Assembly (NCBI RefSeq): GCF_000264905.1
Contig: NW_006763132.1
Span: 1,093,503 to 1,157,502 of the forward strand
DNA from: Stereum hirsutum FP-91666 SS1
Taxonomy: Eukaryota > Basidiomycota > Agaricomycetes > Russulales > Stereaceae
DNA: 64,000 nt
Direction: 5' to 3'
Below the pieces are notes generated by a model. It did not search any database, was not told where the DNA came from, and saw only the letters and a list, made by a program, of their open reading frames with translations. The translations under genes and the position numbers were made by a program. This document shows, one piece after another, positions 48,176 through 59,480 of the stretch (position 1 is its first letter; each line of letters opens with the position of its first letter).

Positions 48176-48630
48176 ATGCTTTCTAAAGTCTATATCCTCT
48201 TCCTCACCGTTGCGCTCGCGCTCTCTGTGTCGGCGGCGCCTGTGTCGCTCGACTTGCGTGCGGACTCGCCTCCCCCTAACCCTTCTGGCCCACCCGAGCC
48301 CTCCGGGCCTCCCGAGCCCTCCAGCCCCCCGGACCCCTCGGAGCCACCTGCGGCTGCTGGAGGTACGTTTCGGACCATAACGATTCTCAGAGGTATGCTA
48401 GCTTTACTAACGACTCGTGCGATGGTCATTGTTACTTTAGCCTCTGGTGACGATGGTAAGTGATGAACTTTTTCTTTACGGCCTAGACGTATGTATGCGA
48501 TGACTGATGGTCTTTCTGCTCTCAACATGTACTTGTCCCGTCGTTTTGTGTCTTTTGCACGTTCTGCAATATGGCAGGCGGTCTTCTCGGCCTCGGTAGT
48601 TTGTTGGGAGGCCTGGGAGGCATATTGTAG
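48176..48630 (+). CDS. Small secreted Pro-rich protein
   Basis: Predicted 84-residue secreted protein with no recognised family. Exons 48176-48362, 48441-48455 (only 15 nt) and 48578-48630 join in phase. Residues 1-21 are a signal peptide (MLSKVYILFLTVALALSVSA) ending at an AP site. Next is a Pro/Ser/Glu repeat built on PEPSGP units (PSGPPEPSGPPEPSSPPDPS), then a micro-exon ASGDDG, and a Gly-Leu-rich hydrophobic end (GGLLGLGSLLGGLGGIL). Size and secretion signal fit the small secreted protein class; the lack of Cys is unusual for an effector. A strong TATA box lies upstream. A structural cell-wall or surface-active role is possible but unproven. Confidence 0.78.
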
Positions 48631-48830
48631 GGCCTTTGATCACCCTCGCCAGCGTTGACATACAGTAAGCTGTCCATAGGTTGTGTTTATTCGTCCATTC
48701 ATCGTACTGACGGGCGAGACTGCATTTTTCAGATGAAATCAGCGGCGCAGTCTTGCGGGCGATCTGAGAGAGACGGAAACGTGGTTTAATTTAGTTCGCT
48801 GTGAATGAGTTCCAGAGTTGTTGTTGTCCC

Positions 48831-48864
48831 CGTTCGTTCGTTCGTTCGTTCGTTCGTTCGTCGT
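48831..48864 (+). repeat. CGTT/CGT microsatellite
   Basis: About seven CGTT units (from 48831) run into CGT trinucleotides. It lies in the 3' region of the first secreted-protein gene. The matching region of the second copy keeps only traces. Confidence 0.85.
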
Positions 48865-49978
48865 CGTCGTACTATTCGGACATTCGCTTTGAATGCAGTA
48901 ATTTGTGTCTTCAATCCTGCATACCAGGGCATAAAGAAATACTCGCGTGACCGTTGGCGAATGGGATAAGTACTTCTTCCGGTTAGAGACCGGGACGAAC
49001 ATTCTTTTCTGTGATTATTCGTATCGACTTTATATTCAGCGATGCAGGTGTAAATCGGCTCGGTGGTGGTAGGCCATTCTGCGCCACATCAGCCGGGTGT
49101 CTGGGGTGGCGCCGAGATTCTTGGATTGCGGAGATAACCGGAATCCGCCAGAGCAAGCTTCCTTCACCTTCAACTTGAACTTGTCAGTGTAAGCTAGCTG
49201 TTCAGAGCCTCTCACCTCACCATCATATTTATATATCTCTAGCCTCGCCAGGCATCCGTTTGTGTCTAGATTCTGGCCCAGCCTCTGAATCGATATCGAC
49301 ATCATCCAGCTGAGCATTTGACCGGATAGGTTTCATGAATCATGATGATTTTCATCCAGTGCTTCTCCGATCGGGTGCCAGCGTTTTCTTCGTCGTGTAT
49401 CATGATGAGTATACTTGGATGGACTGTTTATATCTGGTCTGCAAGCTCGGTCAACACAGACGGGAATACCGCTCGTTTCGCGATTGTGATGCTTATTACA
49501 GTTGACGTCGCCCGTCTCGCTCGAGCGTGCTTTGGGATGTCCTTTTTGAATGTGCTACTTTCTTCGAATCGCTCTAGTTCTCTCTGGTTGTGCAACTGTC
49601 ACTGCGATGTCACTTCGTTGGACGTCCTTCAAGCCTTTCAACTTCGACGCTTTCTATACCTCTGCCACCAGATATACTCGTAAAGCGGGATTATTTCTCT
49701 TTGTTCGGTTCTTCGTACTCTCTGATGTCATCCACTCATTGAAGGTGCATGATTCTCGTCGCCCTTTATATCATCCATTAATGCGCCGCCGATATCATCA
49801 TTGAAGCGTGGTCGACCGATCGCGCTGGGAGGGGTCCGAGTCACACCACAAACTTCAGAAGTATGCAAGCCTTTCTTCCGTCCCACGAAGCCTCACGCCT
49901 ACCCTCGTTCGTTCCTTCAACTCTTTACAACCAACACCCAAGTCGCTCACCTAGCAAACCAAACCCTCGCTTCAAGAA

Positions 49979-50467
49979 TGCTTTCTAGGCTCTCTATCCT
50001 CTTCCTCACCGTCGCACTTGCGCTCTCTGTATCGGCGGCCCCGGTACTTATCGCTCGACGTGCTTGCTGATTCGCTTCTCCCTAACCCCCCTGGATCATC
50101 CGAACCCTCCAAGGCCCCTAACCCATCCAAAGAACCGATCGCTTCTGGGCCGCCTGAGTCTTCTAAGCCACCTGCATCTGTTGCTCGAGGTAAGTATGTT
50201 CAATGCGACCAGAACGATGTCACCGACTTATGCTAGCGTTAACTCATGACCATTGACTCGTGTTATGATAAGATGATGATGGTAAGTGGTATCGGTGAAC
50301 TCTACCGTTGTGTTTTGATTTATGGTGTGGAGGTATGCGATGATTGACAAGTCGATGCTCTCAGGCTCTTCATGTTCTACATCACAGACGATATTTTTGC
50401 AGCGTTGTTCGGAGACAAGTTGGGCGTGGGCGAGGCGAGCTTCTGTGATCGTCCTCTCGAGCGTTGA
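49979..50467 (+). pseudogene. Second copy of the small secreted protein, altered
   Basis: Paralogue of the gene at 48176. The signal peptide is conserved (MLSRLSILFLTVALALSVSA), but a 4-base insertion near 50044 shifts the frame and gives a stop at 50068-50070 after 30 codons. The homologous Pro-rich region continues in another frame (SEPSKAPNPSKEPIASG). The insertion creates GTACTT, which with the AG ending ...CTCCAAG at about 50113 would form a ~70-bp intron and restore phase (AAP|APNPSKEP). The Gly-Leu end is not conserved; the last exon instead reads LFGDKLGVGEASFCDRPLER to a TGA at 50465-50467, in sequence matching the first copy's 3' UTR. No TATA box. Either a pseudogene or a re-spliced, diverged copy. 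Confidence 0.65.
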
Positions 50468-50940
50468 CGTACAGTAAGGATACGGATACGTCGTGTTCGT
50501 GCGTTCATCCGTCGTACTGACGGGCAGGACTACTTCTCAGATGGAATCAATGGTATAGTGATTCGAAGACGATGGAGTCTGAGATGAGGCTGAGAGTTGT
50601 CGTTATCCTCGCTCGTTGTTATTGTTGTATTGTCGTCCACCCTCATCTGTGCAAGCCACGCATTTCGAACTGAGAGCTGTAGTTGTCGGACGTTCGCTCT
50701 GAATGCCGTGATTCGTAGCTTTAGAGGTTTTAAGAAACGGGCCCAGAGTTCATGTCTGTCTGACCGAGAAGTGATCGCATGACCGTCGGCGAATGTGAAG
50801 AAGGGGTGAACTTAAGTTTGGCCTGAATGGCGTCTATGTGGCGCCAATGTGATATCATGTTGGTGCCACGCAGATCTGGCCGGCTTGAACTGAGTTACCG
50901 GTGAGTGACCGGGACGAACGGTGTTTTCTTCAATCCTTCG

Positions 50941-52674
50941 AAGAATGTCGAGGAGAACATGGAAGGCAGCTGGTGTGCTAGGGTGGCAACTTTGCTGTGA
51001 GTGCTGTACTCAGAAAGGTCTGCGTTCTAGCGCTTGCACAGCAACTTGAACGGTCTCTGTTCGCGCGGTAATCCCCGCGCGCACTCTCCCTCCTCCCCTT
51101 CATCCTTCGTCCATTTCCATCGACGGCGTCTACACTCGCCATCGATTCCTCTGCGACGGAACATTGCAAGCCTCCCGCGAGCTGTGTTTGCCACCCCGGC
51201 CATCCTTCCGACTCCGTGCGCTAAGCGCCCTGCACGACCAATTCCTGCTTTCAGCTCCCACAACCCTTGCCCTGCCGCCACCCAACCAGTCTTCTACGAC
51301 GTCGTACCCGCTCAATCCAGTAACCTGCCCCGTGCTCCTCGCCTTGCACATCGTCGCGGACGTCCCGAGCATCGCAATATGGTCTCCCCAGGTCCCCCGA
51401 GGAAGAGTGGCCGGTCTATGCGAGGTCTGAGGGCGCCGTGCTGGATCGATGGCTGATGGACGTCGGAGGCACACTTGAGCTTTTTTCGGGAGACGCCAGT
51501 GTATTGCCTCGTTGCAGACGCCAGGCGCGAGTCGCGTGAGTTATTGTCTGCTTGTACTCTTTTCGAGGCTCTTCAGCTGCCACTGCTTTCGGTGGCTCAA
51601 CTTGCTCCTGTCCCTCAGCCTTCACCTTCGTCCCCCCCATCCCGCTCTCCTCCTCGTCGTCACCAAACTCGTCCCCGTGCGCGTTATAGCAACTGGTATG
51701 TCCTACAATATGCCTCTGCACTTCATTTGCTTTCGAGCGAGTCTGTTTCTCTACATTTCATCATCGGCGGGGCGAGCCAGTGCGTCGTTTTCGAGTCGGA
51801 GATCGGGTGATCGACGTTTGCGCTCGAGCTCGATATACGACCCGGCTACGTTCTTTGTCTAACCCCTGTGGTGGCTCAACTGTCGTCGACGCTCATATCG
51901 ACGTTGATGGGGCTCGCAGAGCATCGTGCTCGTCGAGACTACCATTATGCGCCCCCGGGACCGATGTATACAGCACAGCTTAGTGCCACTGTGGCCCACC
52001 GTCATGTTCTTCTCGTTCCTTTTGACTGTCACTGGTGGCATCGAATTTCAGAACGAGCAGTGGATGCCACATCTCTCCTTTCAACTGTCTCCTACAGTCC
52101 ACGATGCATGATGAGGGCCCAGCCTCTCCACCAGTGCTTAATTACAATCACAATTCTTCCCTTTCCCGTCCAAAACTGACGCGTTTCCTCTGCACAGCAC
52201 AGCACATTCCACCGCCTTTCCCCTGGAGCTATACGCTTTGACCTCGTACCTCACACGCGGTAAGTATCCTTCCTATCCTTTCCCCCATTCGGTCCGCCCC
52301 CACCTTCCCCCCCACCGTCTCCTCGAGTCCTGCCTTCCATATACCGTGCCCGATCGAGGCTTGGAGCTGACTTGAGCGGTGTAGGATCATCGGACTTGGT
52401 CTAGGCCTCGTATTTCTACTTCCGTATTTGTACTCGTCTCCCTCGAGGGACGAAGAGCGAAGGAAGAAGAACAGGAACGGAGGATAAAGGACTCCATCGG
52501 CGGGACCGCCTTCGAGGGCTCTTTTGCAATCGGTGAGTTTGGTTTGTTCAGGGTTGTGTATATATATGAGGGTGCGGTGAGGCCATTACTGACTCTTGCC
52601 TTCCACCCCTTGTCTCTTGTCTTGGCCTTCTAGGATATCGAACGATTATACCCCGCTCGACTACTGCAGGAATA
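50941..52674. other. Leader/intergenic region upstream of the DUF6699 gene
   Basis: About 1.7 kb, pyrimidine-rich on the plus strand from 51050 to 52330. GTAAGTATCC at 52260 looks like a splice donor, and CTTCTAG at 52628-52634 a matching acceptor region, so a 5' UTR intron is plausible. Open frames of ~100-140 codons on both strands here look like by-products of base composition. Confidence 0.4.
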
Positions 52675-55600
52675 ATGGAAGGAGATAGTTATTCGAGGCG
52701 GATGACTTATGGCCGTTCGCGCCACGGTCAGGTTCAGGCTCAGGCGGAGGATGTCGATATCGATATGCAACATCAGCAGTATGGGCCTCGTACACAAGTG
52801 CGTTGCTGTGTGCTCGTCTTCATGTCGACTTGACATGCTGATGAGTGTCGCTTTCTGTTCCTATTTCTAGCCCGAGTCGTCACAACCACATCCCCAATCC
52901 CAATCCCAATCCCAATCCCAATCCCAATCCCAATCCCAATCCCAAGCACGATCCCAAGCACGATTACCACCGACTTATCCGTATATACATCCCAATCCGC
53001 ATTCGCAACAACACACGGACCGCTTCATACCTCCTCACCTATCCCCTCAGCAACAACAACAACAACAACAACAACAACAACCATTCACCACTTTTGCACC
53101 AGTCCGAGGGCACCTATCACCCCAATCTCAAACTCAAACTCAACGCCAGCCCTCCACTTTCGCGCCACCGAGATCACACGCTCAGACGAGGAATTTCTCG
53201 GACCCCGTGTCGCGAATGCCACACCTATCCCCGCAACAACAGCTCCCATCCACCTTCGCCCCTCACACACAGACGAGAAATTTCACCGATCCCGTGTCGA
53301 GGTATGATTATCGAGGTGACGCCTACGACGCCGTTCAAGCAGAAGCCACCCGGAACCGACATCGATATCATCATTCGGATCCTCCCAACGATGCGTACAT
53401 TGAACGTGGCGAACGATATGATCCTGGCGCTGTCGTGTATTCTCAACTACCACAACAGCAAACCCAACCTCAATCCCCACTACGACCACCACCTCATCAT
53501 CAGACACAGTCCCATTCCCAGTCCCAACCTATACACGCACACGCCCCCGCAGAACAGACCCGTCAATTCGGGTTCGACGACGACGGCCATGCTCATGATC
53601 ATGAGCGTCGTCGATATGGAGATGAGTATGGACATGGACATGGAAGGAGGGAGAGGGAACGCGAGTATCCGTATGGTGGATACGCCTCCGCGGACCAAGT
53701 TCCACCACAGCGATATCGTGTTCCACCCCCTCAACATGGATCGCCGTCTCGCGCGCATACACAAGCTCAAGGCCGTGGACCTGGAGGTACCTATGACTCC
53801 GATGAGGACGAGGGCGACGTGGAAGATAACACCTCGCCTAGGAGAGTCGAAGATCGTGCCCGCGCCCCTGCCCGTTCGTATAGCTCCAGTTCAAGCGAAG
53901 ACGAGGAAGAGGCGGGAGGGAGGCGGATTAGGGACGGAGAGTTTGAGATTCTGAGTTCGCCGCCTTCGGCGCAGACTGCGCCGGATACGTTTGGGTATCA
54001 GAATCAGTCGTCGCCTTTTGGACCAAGGGTGCCCATACGTGGAGGACGGTTTGAGGGGACGTCGCGGTTTGGTGGACAGGGGCAGGAGTGGGGACGCGGA
54101 CGTGGGCGTGGGCGTGGGCATGATCCCGGGTTGTGGTCACCGCCACCGCCTGTGACGGCGTTCGGATTTGGACAAGAAAGGCCTGAAGAAGGAGAGGAAG
54201 AGGCCACCGCACCGGGACCACCGTCTCCGACCTCGACGAGTTCGCTGCCTCTTGCTTCTCCGACTCCGGCTCCGACTCCTGCGTTCGGGCCTTCTTGGAG
54301 CAGTCGACCGCCACAATCACAGCCACAGCTACAATTCCTGAATGTTGGAGGGCGCACTGTGGTGACGAACGCACCTGCGACTACCACTACGAATACGAAT
54401 CCGGCCATGCCTCGCCTGTCGACGTGGGATTTCCTGGGGGCATTGTTGGGGACCGACCGGCCTGCCCAACACCAACAAGTTCAGACTTTTCCTCCGTCTT
54501 CGTCTTCGCCTGAGGTTCCGGAGATTGGGATTATTGCTGCGACGCCGGAGGAGATGGTGTACTCATCGCCACCGTCACCGTCACCATCGCCTGAGCCATC
54601 GCTACCCTATGCGGAAAGGTTCATTCCTCCGGCTCCGGTTCCGGCTCGTGGGGATTTCCAGCCGACACCAGCGCCTCTATCTTATGGGTGGGAGGGTCTG
54701 GTGGATACCAATCGGGGAACGTACAGTGCTGCTTCCGCCACTCGGCCACTTCGTATACCCGGTGACGATGTTCTGGAGAATCGCCAAAGGTGGCAGCAGG
54801 TGAGAGACGAAGACGAGGTGGAGATGTCGAGGTCGGCGCCTGTTTGGTCTGACAGTCGTAACGAGTTCGAGAGGCAGCTTGAGGTCGTCGAGGCGAGGAG
54901 GCTCGCTGCTAATAACAGGATCGGAGAGGGAGGAGGGTTGGATCCTGGATTTGGGAGGCCGAGATCACATACTTATCCGACGGGGCACGCGGAGAATGTT
55001 GGCCATCCTCAGGCTACTGTTGATCAGGATCTCGAGCTGGATCCGGGAGCTTGGGCTCGGTTACCTCCCAGGACACTGGACCCGAACGCTGCGCTCCGTA
55101 CTGGGCACAGACAGGTGGAAGAAGAGGAGCGTCCTGCGCTAGACGCCGACGATGACCCCGAGATTGTTGATCCCGGTGCATGGGCTCGACAACCTCCTCC
55201 CCCTCCGCAGGCTCAGGCTCCGGCTCCATCACGACCTTCACCTCCGCGCTTCACCGCCACCGTCATCTCTGAATCGGACTCTGAAGTCGAGCCCGAGCAT
55301 GTCCAACCTCCTCGAGTCGAGCGTCGGATCTCCATCTCTCTACCTGATCCAGAGGAGTCTGCGCCACAGCCACATCCTAATTCCGACGTGGAAATGTTCA
55401 GGAACTCGTTGGGGTTGAACACTCATGATCAGGACGGTGGGTTTCTTGTGCCGCCGGATTTCACTGGTAGACGGACGTCGTCGTTCAGTGCGGGGGAAGG
55501 CGACGCAAGGGAGCAGAGGGATGAGATACAGGCGCTGGGTCATCGACGGTCGAGGAGCGATGCTGCGTTAGATGCGCAGGATAGTCTTTTGTTCCGGGTA

Positions 55601-58344
55601 GGTTTTTCTGCGCCTGGGTTTCTGTTCAGTGTTGATAGTCGTTGTGCTCTGTACAGCCCAGCGAGCAATCGCATTCCGATCTGAGCCTACGACATCAACG
55701 GCATCAGCGTGCGGATCTCGTCGCCTCGGTATTGGATCGGGTCGGAGGAGGACCGTCAACGTCAATTCATCGTGACGATGGAGGACGGACGTCTATACAC
55801 TCTCGCGAGAGTCACGCCGTCTCTGACAATAATTCCTCCGGGTGGCGGTCTTCTGGGCAAGGGCCCCCAGTGTCCTGCTCCTGCTGCCCTTGTCGTCCAA
55901 TCAATCAGAACCATAGTCCTGGGTGTGGTCATGGGGGTTGCACCGGGCGTAAGCCATGCATGTGCAATGTTGGTGGATGTGGCTCCTCGCCCGCACATCC
56001 GCCTCAATCGTATCACCATGGCGTACCATGTCCCCATCCTATTCCGCACCCATCTCGTCAGCGACGAGAGTCACCTAGCCCTTCGCCAAACCGGTCACCT
56101 TTTATTCCTCCGCCACCCCTTCCTATCGCGGGACCGTCAACTTCGTACGACCCGTATCGTCCTCGCGAACCAGAGATATCGGTCTCGACTTCTACTTCTC
56201 TCCCGGCAAACATTCCGGGTACGTTCACTCAAGAAGTATTCATAGCAGTGTCTGCCGCTGCCGCTCCCGCTCGACCTGCCGTACCCTTCGTGCCAGGAAC
56301 CTTCGAACCGACTTACCCTCAAGCAGCTCTGGCTTCGTCCTCTCCCCGAGACGTGCCCGCTGAACAAACTCTACCCCCTGCAGAGCCTGAAGAACCTGAG
56401 GAGACCCACGCACCGTTGTCAGCCCCACGCAACCCTCGCTTTCCTCCATTTCCTCCCAACTCCGACCATGCGAATATGAGGACCGTCGATACCAACGTAC
56501 CATGGAGGACCTCACCGGGTGTCAGGGTGGCGACTCCTCTGCCAACTACGGAGACGAATGCGACGGCGACGAGGACTGCAGTGAGATCCACGGGTGGCGA
56601 GAATGAAAGGTTACGGAGTGTTGGTGCCGGCCAGCGAGCGCACGGTGGCACAGCCATGACTGATCGTGGTGTTTCTGGATCTAACGAGAATAGGGTGGCG
56701 CCAGGAAGCGTACCGGTCCGAAGAAGGATCGCGCGTTTTGGGTCTATATGGGATCCGGTGCAATATTACGAGGAAGAAAGTCCAGGGGAGGTCCTAGTGA
56801 CTGCCGAAGGTGGTGGAGATGTGAGAGGCGGAAACGGAGTGGAGGGTGAAGGTCGTGCGCCCCGAGAACGGCGAGGAGTATGGTTCCGTAGACGACGATC
56901 CAGCACGACTCGCACAGAGGAAAGAGGAGAAGATCGTGGTGGTGCGCAGAGAAGAGGTGGTAGTATTTGGGGGGCGTTGCGGAGGGTGTTTACAATCAGT
57001 GTGTAGCGCCCTTCTGATATGTTCCCACACGCACCTTTCTCATACCCCAGTCATCTTTTGTTAGCCCGATCCGGTTCAGGGAATGCTTCTGGTCATGTCC
57101 CAGAGTCATCGGAAAATGTGGATGCCTCCGTGGGCCCGATGACTATCACGGACGCAGAGTGGCGAGCGGCAGGAAGATGGGCGAGGCCGACGGTCAACGG
57201 TGTGGTGGTTGACAACATTCGTACGTCTAACTTCATCCTCTCGACCTGTCGTCCGTGCATCGTTTTGACCATCCCGTGTTCTTTCAGCGCCTATTCGGCC
57301 TCACCCCCTGAATGGAGTCAACCCAGAGGCTGTGTTCAGGCGCCTGCGAGACCCAGATGGGACAGAACATCCCAAACGTTGGGTTCCTGGCCTCGTGCAT
57401 CCAAGCTTACCGCCGAGACCTACCGCATGGACTCCTCTACAACCAAGTCCTGAAGAGAATATGCCTGACACCTGGAGGCGCCCTCAGACTCAGGGTGATC
57501 GCGCTGGTATGGTCCATTTGTTTCTCTCCATCGGATAAATCTAAACAGACTGGGTCATATAGGTCCAAGCACGTCGTCTGACGCGTCGCCCCTCCAGTTG
57601 AACCCTATTCTCAGGCATCGCCCATGGGGCCCACCTCAACTTGTGTGGGACATGCGGCTTCCTCCAAGCACAGCCCTATATCTATCGACCTCCATTCCGG
57701 CCTCGCCACCGATAATCAACCTGTGGGATCCTCAGCTTCTGGACGATATGGGGCGGCCACAGGTGACTACTGAAGGGGAGGCCCCAACTGTTCTGAATTA
57801 CCCTGCCGACCTTCCCCGTCGCCCCCCTCCACCTCCTTTTGGCGGAGTGCCTCGTCTGGATCGAGTGAGGCCTTCGCCAAACTATCCTTTGTCTCCTGTC
57901 ATCATACCGCTTGCGCCATCCGATTGGGCTCAGCCCGCCACTCACCCCTATGTCGACAGTCTGGATATCATGGCGGTCGCGGAAGACCCTTCGCTGGAGT
58001 TCGCATGGCCCGTCACCATTACCAACCAGCGCGGGATTTTGGTGGAAGACGTATTGCTGGGTATCTGGGCCAACTTTAACGAGTTGGTGACCAGTGGAGA
58101 GTACAATTCATGGGAGACCCCGACTCGCGAAGCTGCCAATAATGCCTGCTGGCATAGGGCAACGCCTCAGGCTAGGACGGGAGGAACTTCAGGAAGTGGA
58201 GCCGGAGCTGGTTCGAGTCGTGCTCAGCAGCGGGCGACGGATCGTTTGAGAAGAGTGGATTGGCTCGGTGAGAGGATCATGTTCAGAGGGCTCGAGAGGG
58301 ATGAGGAACGTGGATGGATTGTCTTTGTGGGTCCTGCGGCATAG
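52675..58344 (+). CDS. Very large low-complexity protein with C-terminal DUF6699 domain
   Basis: Six exons (52675-52797, 52871-55597, 55657-56998, 57065-57220, 57288-57506, 57563-58344) join in phase to 1,782 residues. The first ~1,400 residues are disordered: (SQ)n, a poly-Q run, His/Gln/Pro/Arg-rich stretches, acidic DSDEDEGDVED, and two LDPGAWARLPP-type motifs (ELDPGAWARLPPR and EIVDPGAWARQPPP). A Cys-rich patch (SCSCCPCRPINQNHSPGCGH) lies near residue 1010. The last ~200 residues match DUF6699: PPIINLWDPQLL, HPYVDSLDIMAVAEDPSLEF, WPVTITNQRGILVEDVLLGI, and a C-terminal GERIMFRGLERDEERGWIVF. DUF6699 is a fungal domain of unknown function. Stops at 57004-57006 and 55682-55684 are removed by introns, so this is one gene. 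Confidence 0.85.
52893..52944 (+). repeat. CCCAAT hexanucleotide repeat
   Basis: About eight copies of CCCAAT, read in the gene frame as a Ser-Gln dipeptide run. It lies at the start of exon 2 of the DUF6699 gene and is a likely length-polymorphic site. Confidence 0.9.
53051..53081 (+). repeat. CAA trinucleotide repeat (poly-Gln)
   Basis: Ten uninterrupted CAA codons encode a poly-Gln run in the N-terminal low-complexity region of the DUF6699 protein. A pure single-codon tract suggests recent slippage. Confidence 0.9.
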
Positions 58345-59480
58345 TTTTTATCTCGTCTTATCTCGTTTTGCATCGTTTTTCGTCCTCCATTGCTTTCCTC
58401 GCTGCGTGCTTTGACGCTGTGATCCTTGCTTTCGCATTTTGCCCGCATCTTCGTTCTGTCGCTGCACACCATACGAACCCCGGTGTTTGATGCTACCGCG
58501 TCCTCCCTGAGCTTTGAATCTTTATACTTTCAGTGTACTATTTTTTCCACCCATGATTGTGCTTTTTTTCCGTTTTAACTTGTATACTATTACTACGTCT
58601 GTACCCTATTTCGGGGTGGAGAGAACGAGTTCATTGCACGCGGTAGCTTGCGTACTTAGTCAATGTCAATGCTTGACACACTCAAGTAATGTGGGATCTG
58701 ATGAGGGGAACGGTCGCAACTCGCCATCGTCCTTCTTTCCCTTCTTTCCACACCGCTTGCTCGACAACCTTGCCACCCTGAAAATCCCTTCCTACGATGG
58801 CAGCTCAATTCGTCGGTAGGGTTCGAGCCCTACGGACGAGGAGCTAAGTGTCTTCGTGTGGGGCAACCGAAGTGTTCTCCTTGAAGCTTCAGAGTGCTCA
58901 AGCCAGAGCAGCACGAAATCGTCGTGGTCGTAGTAGGGGTCAATCACATAAGAGGTCGGACAAATCAGGAAAATACTAGACACCCAGACACGACGCGACG
59001 CGTCTCTTTGTCTTTCTTTACTCCTCCGCTTCCTTCGCACATCCCGTCATGATCATCATCATTCTCACTCCTTCAACCAATATTAATCATGCATCTTGCA
59101 GCTTCCATGATTCAAGACACGGTCTATGCTGACCGTTCCTCTCGAATTAGAACACCGCGCAGCAAGCTGCATACTTATTGAACCCCTGCTTAGTACGCAC
59201 ATCTTTCCCATGAGCCCCTTGCTATCCGAATATGGACACTCTTGACAACGAGAGAACCCATCAGGGATGATTTCGGACGCAGATGTACAAGTGGACATAG
59301 CATCGGGAGTTCACGAACCCTAAGTTCATATGAGTAGGCTTGTGCTATAAGTAAGCAGTCCATATGTACTATGTGCGCCGCATCTCCTCATTTCCAGTCT
59401 TCCCCTTCCCCTAATACTCACATACAACCGACACCATCACATTCGTTGAACCCGTTCGAAACCCATCTCAGAGGCTGACC
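58345..59480. other. Intergenic, no gene recognised
   Basis: About 1.1 kb. It begins with a T-rich 3' flank and ends with the promoter of the beta-lactamase-like gene; CTATAAGT at 59344-59351 is a possible TATA box. No coding feature is supported. Confidence 0.45.

Larger units (their letters stand above)
47040..50940. repeat. Tandem direct duplication, two ~1.9-kb units
   Basis: Unit A (about 47040-49020) and unit B (about 49030-50940) align along their length. Shared marks include TTCTGCGCCACA and GATTGCGGAGATAACCGGAA upstream (47118 and 49076 regions), the secreted-protein gene, CGTACTGACGGGC downstream (48705 and 50512 regions), and GACCGGGACGAACG-like sequence near each end. Divergence with small indels shows the copies are not recent. 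Boundaries are by eye. Confidence 0.8.

Noticed and set aside
52845..53954. 369-codon open frame in a second plus-strand frame over the DUF6699 gene
   Set aside because: It is a by-product of the CCCAAT and CAA repeats (Asn-Pro and poly-Asn in that frame). The chosen frame joins through five introns and ends in a real domain.
57000..57065. Stop at 57004-57006 as the end of a separate gene before a DUF6699 gene
   Set aside because: A 66-base GT-AG intron spanning it joins the two frames in phase, and no ATG with good context opens the downstream part.
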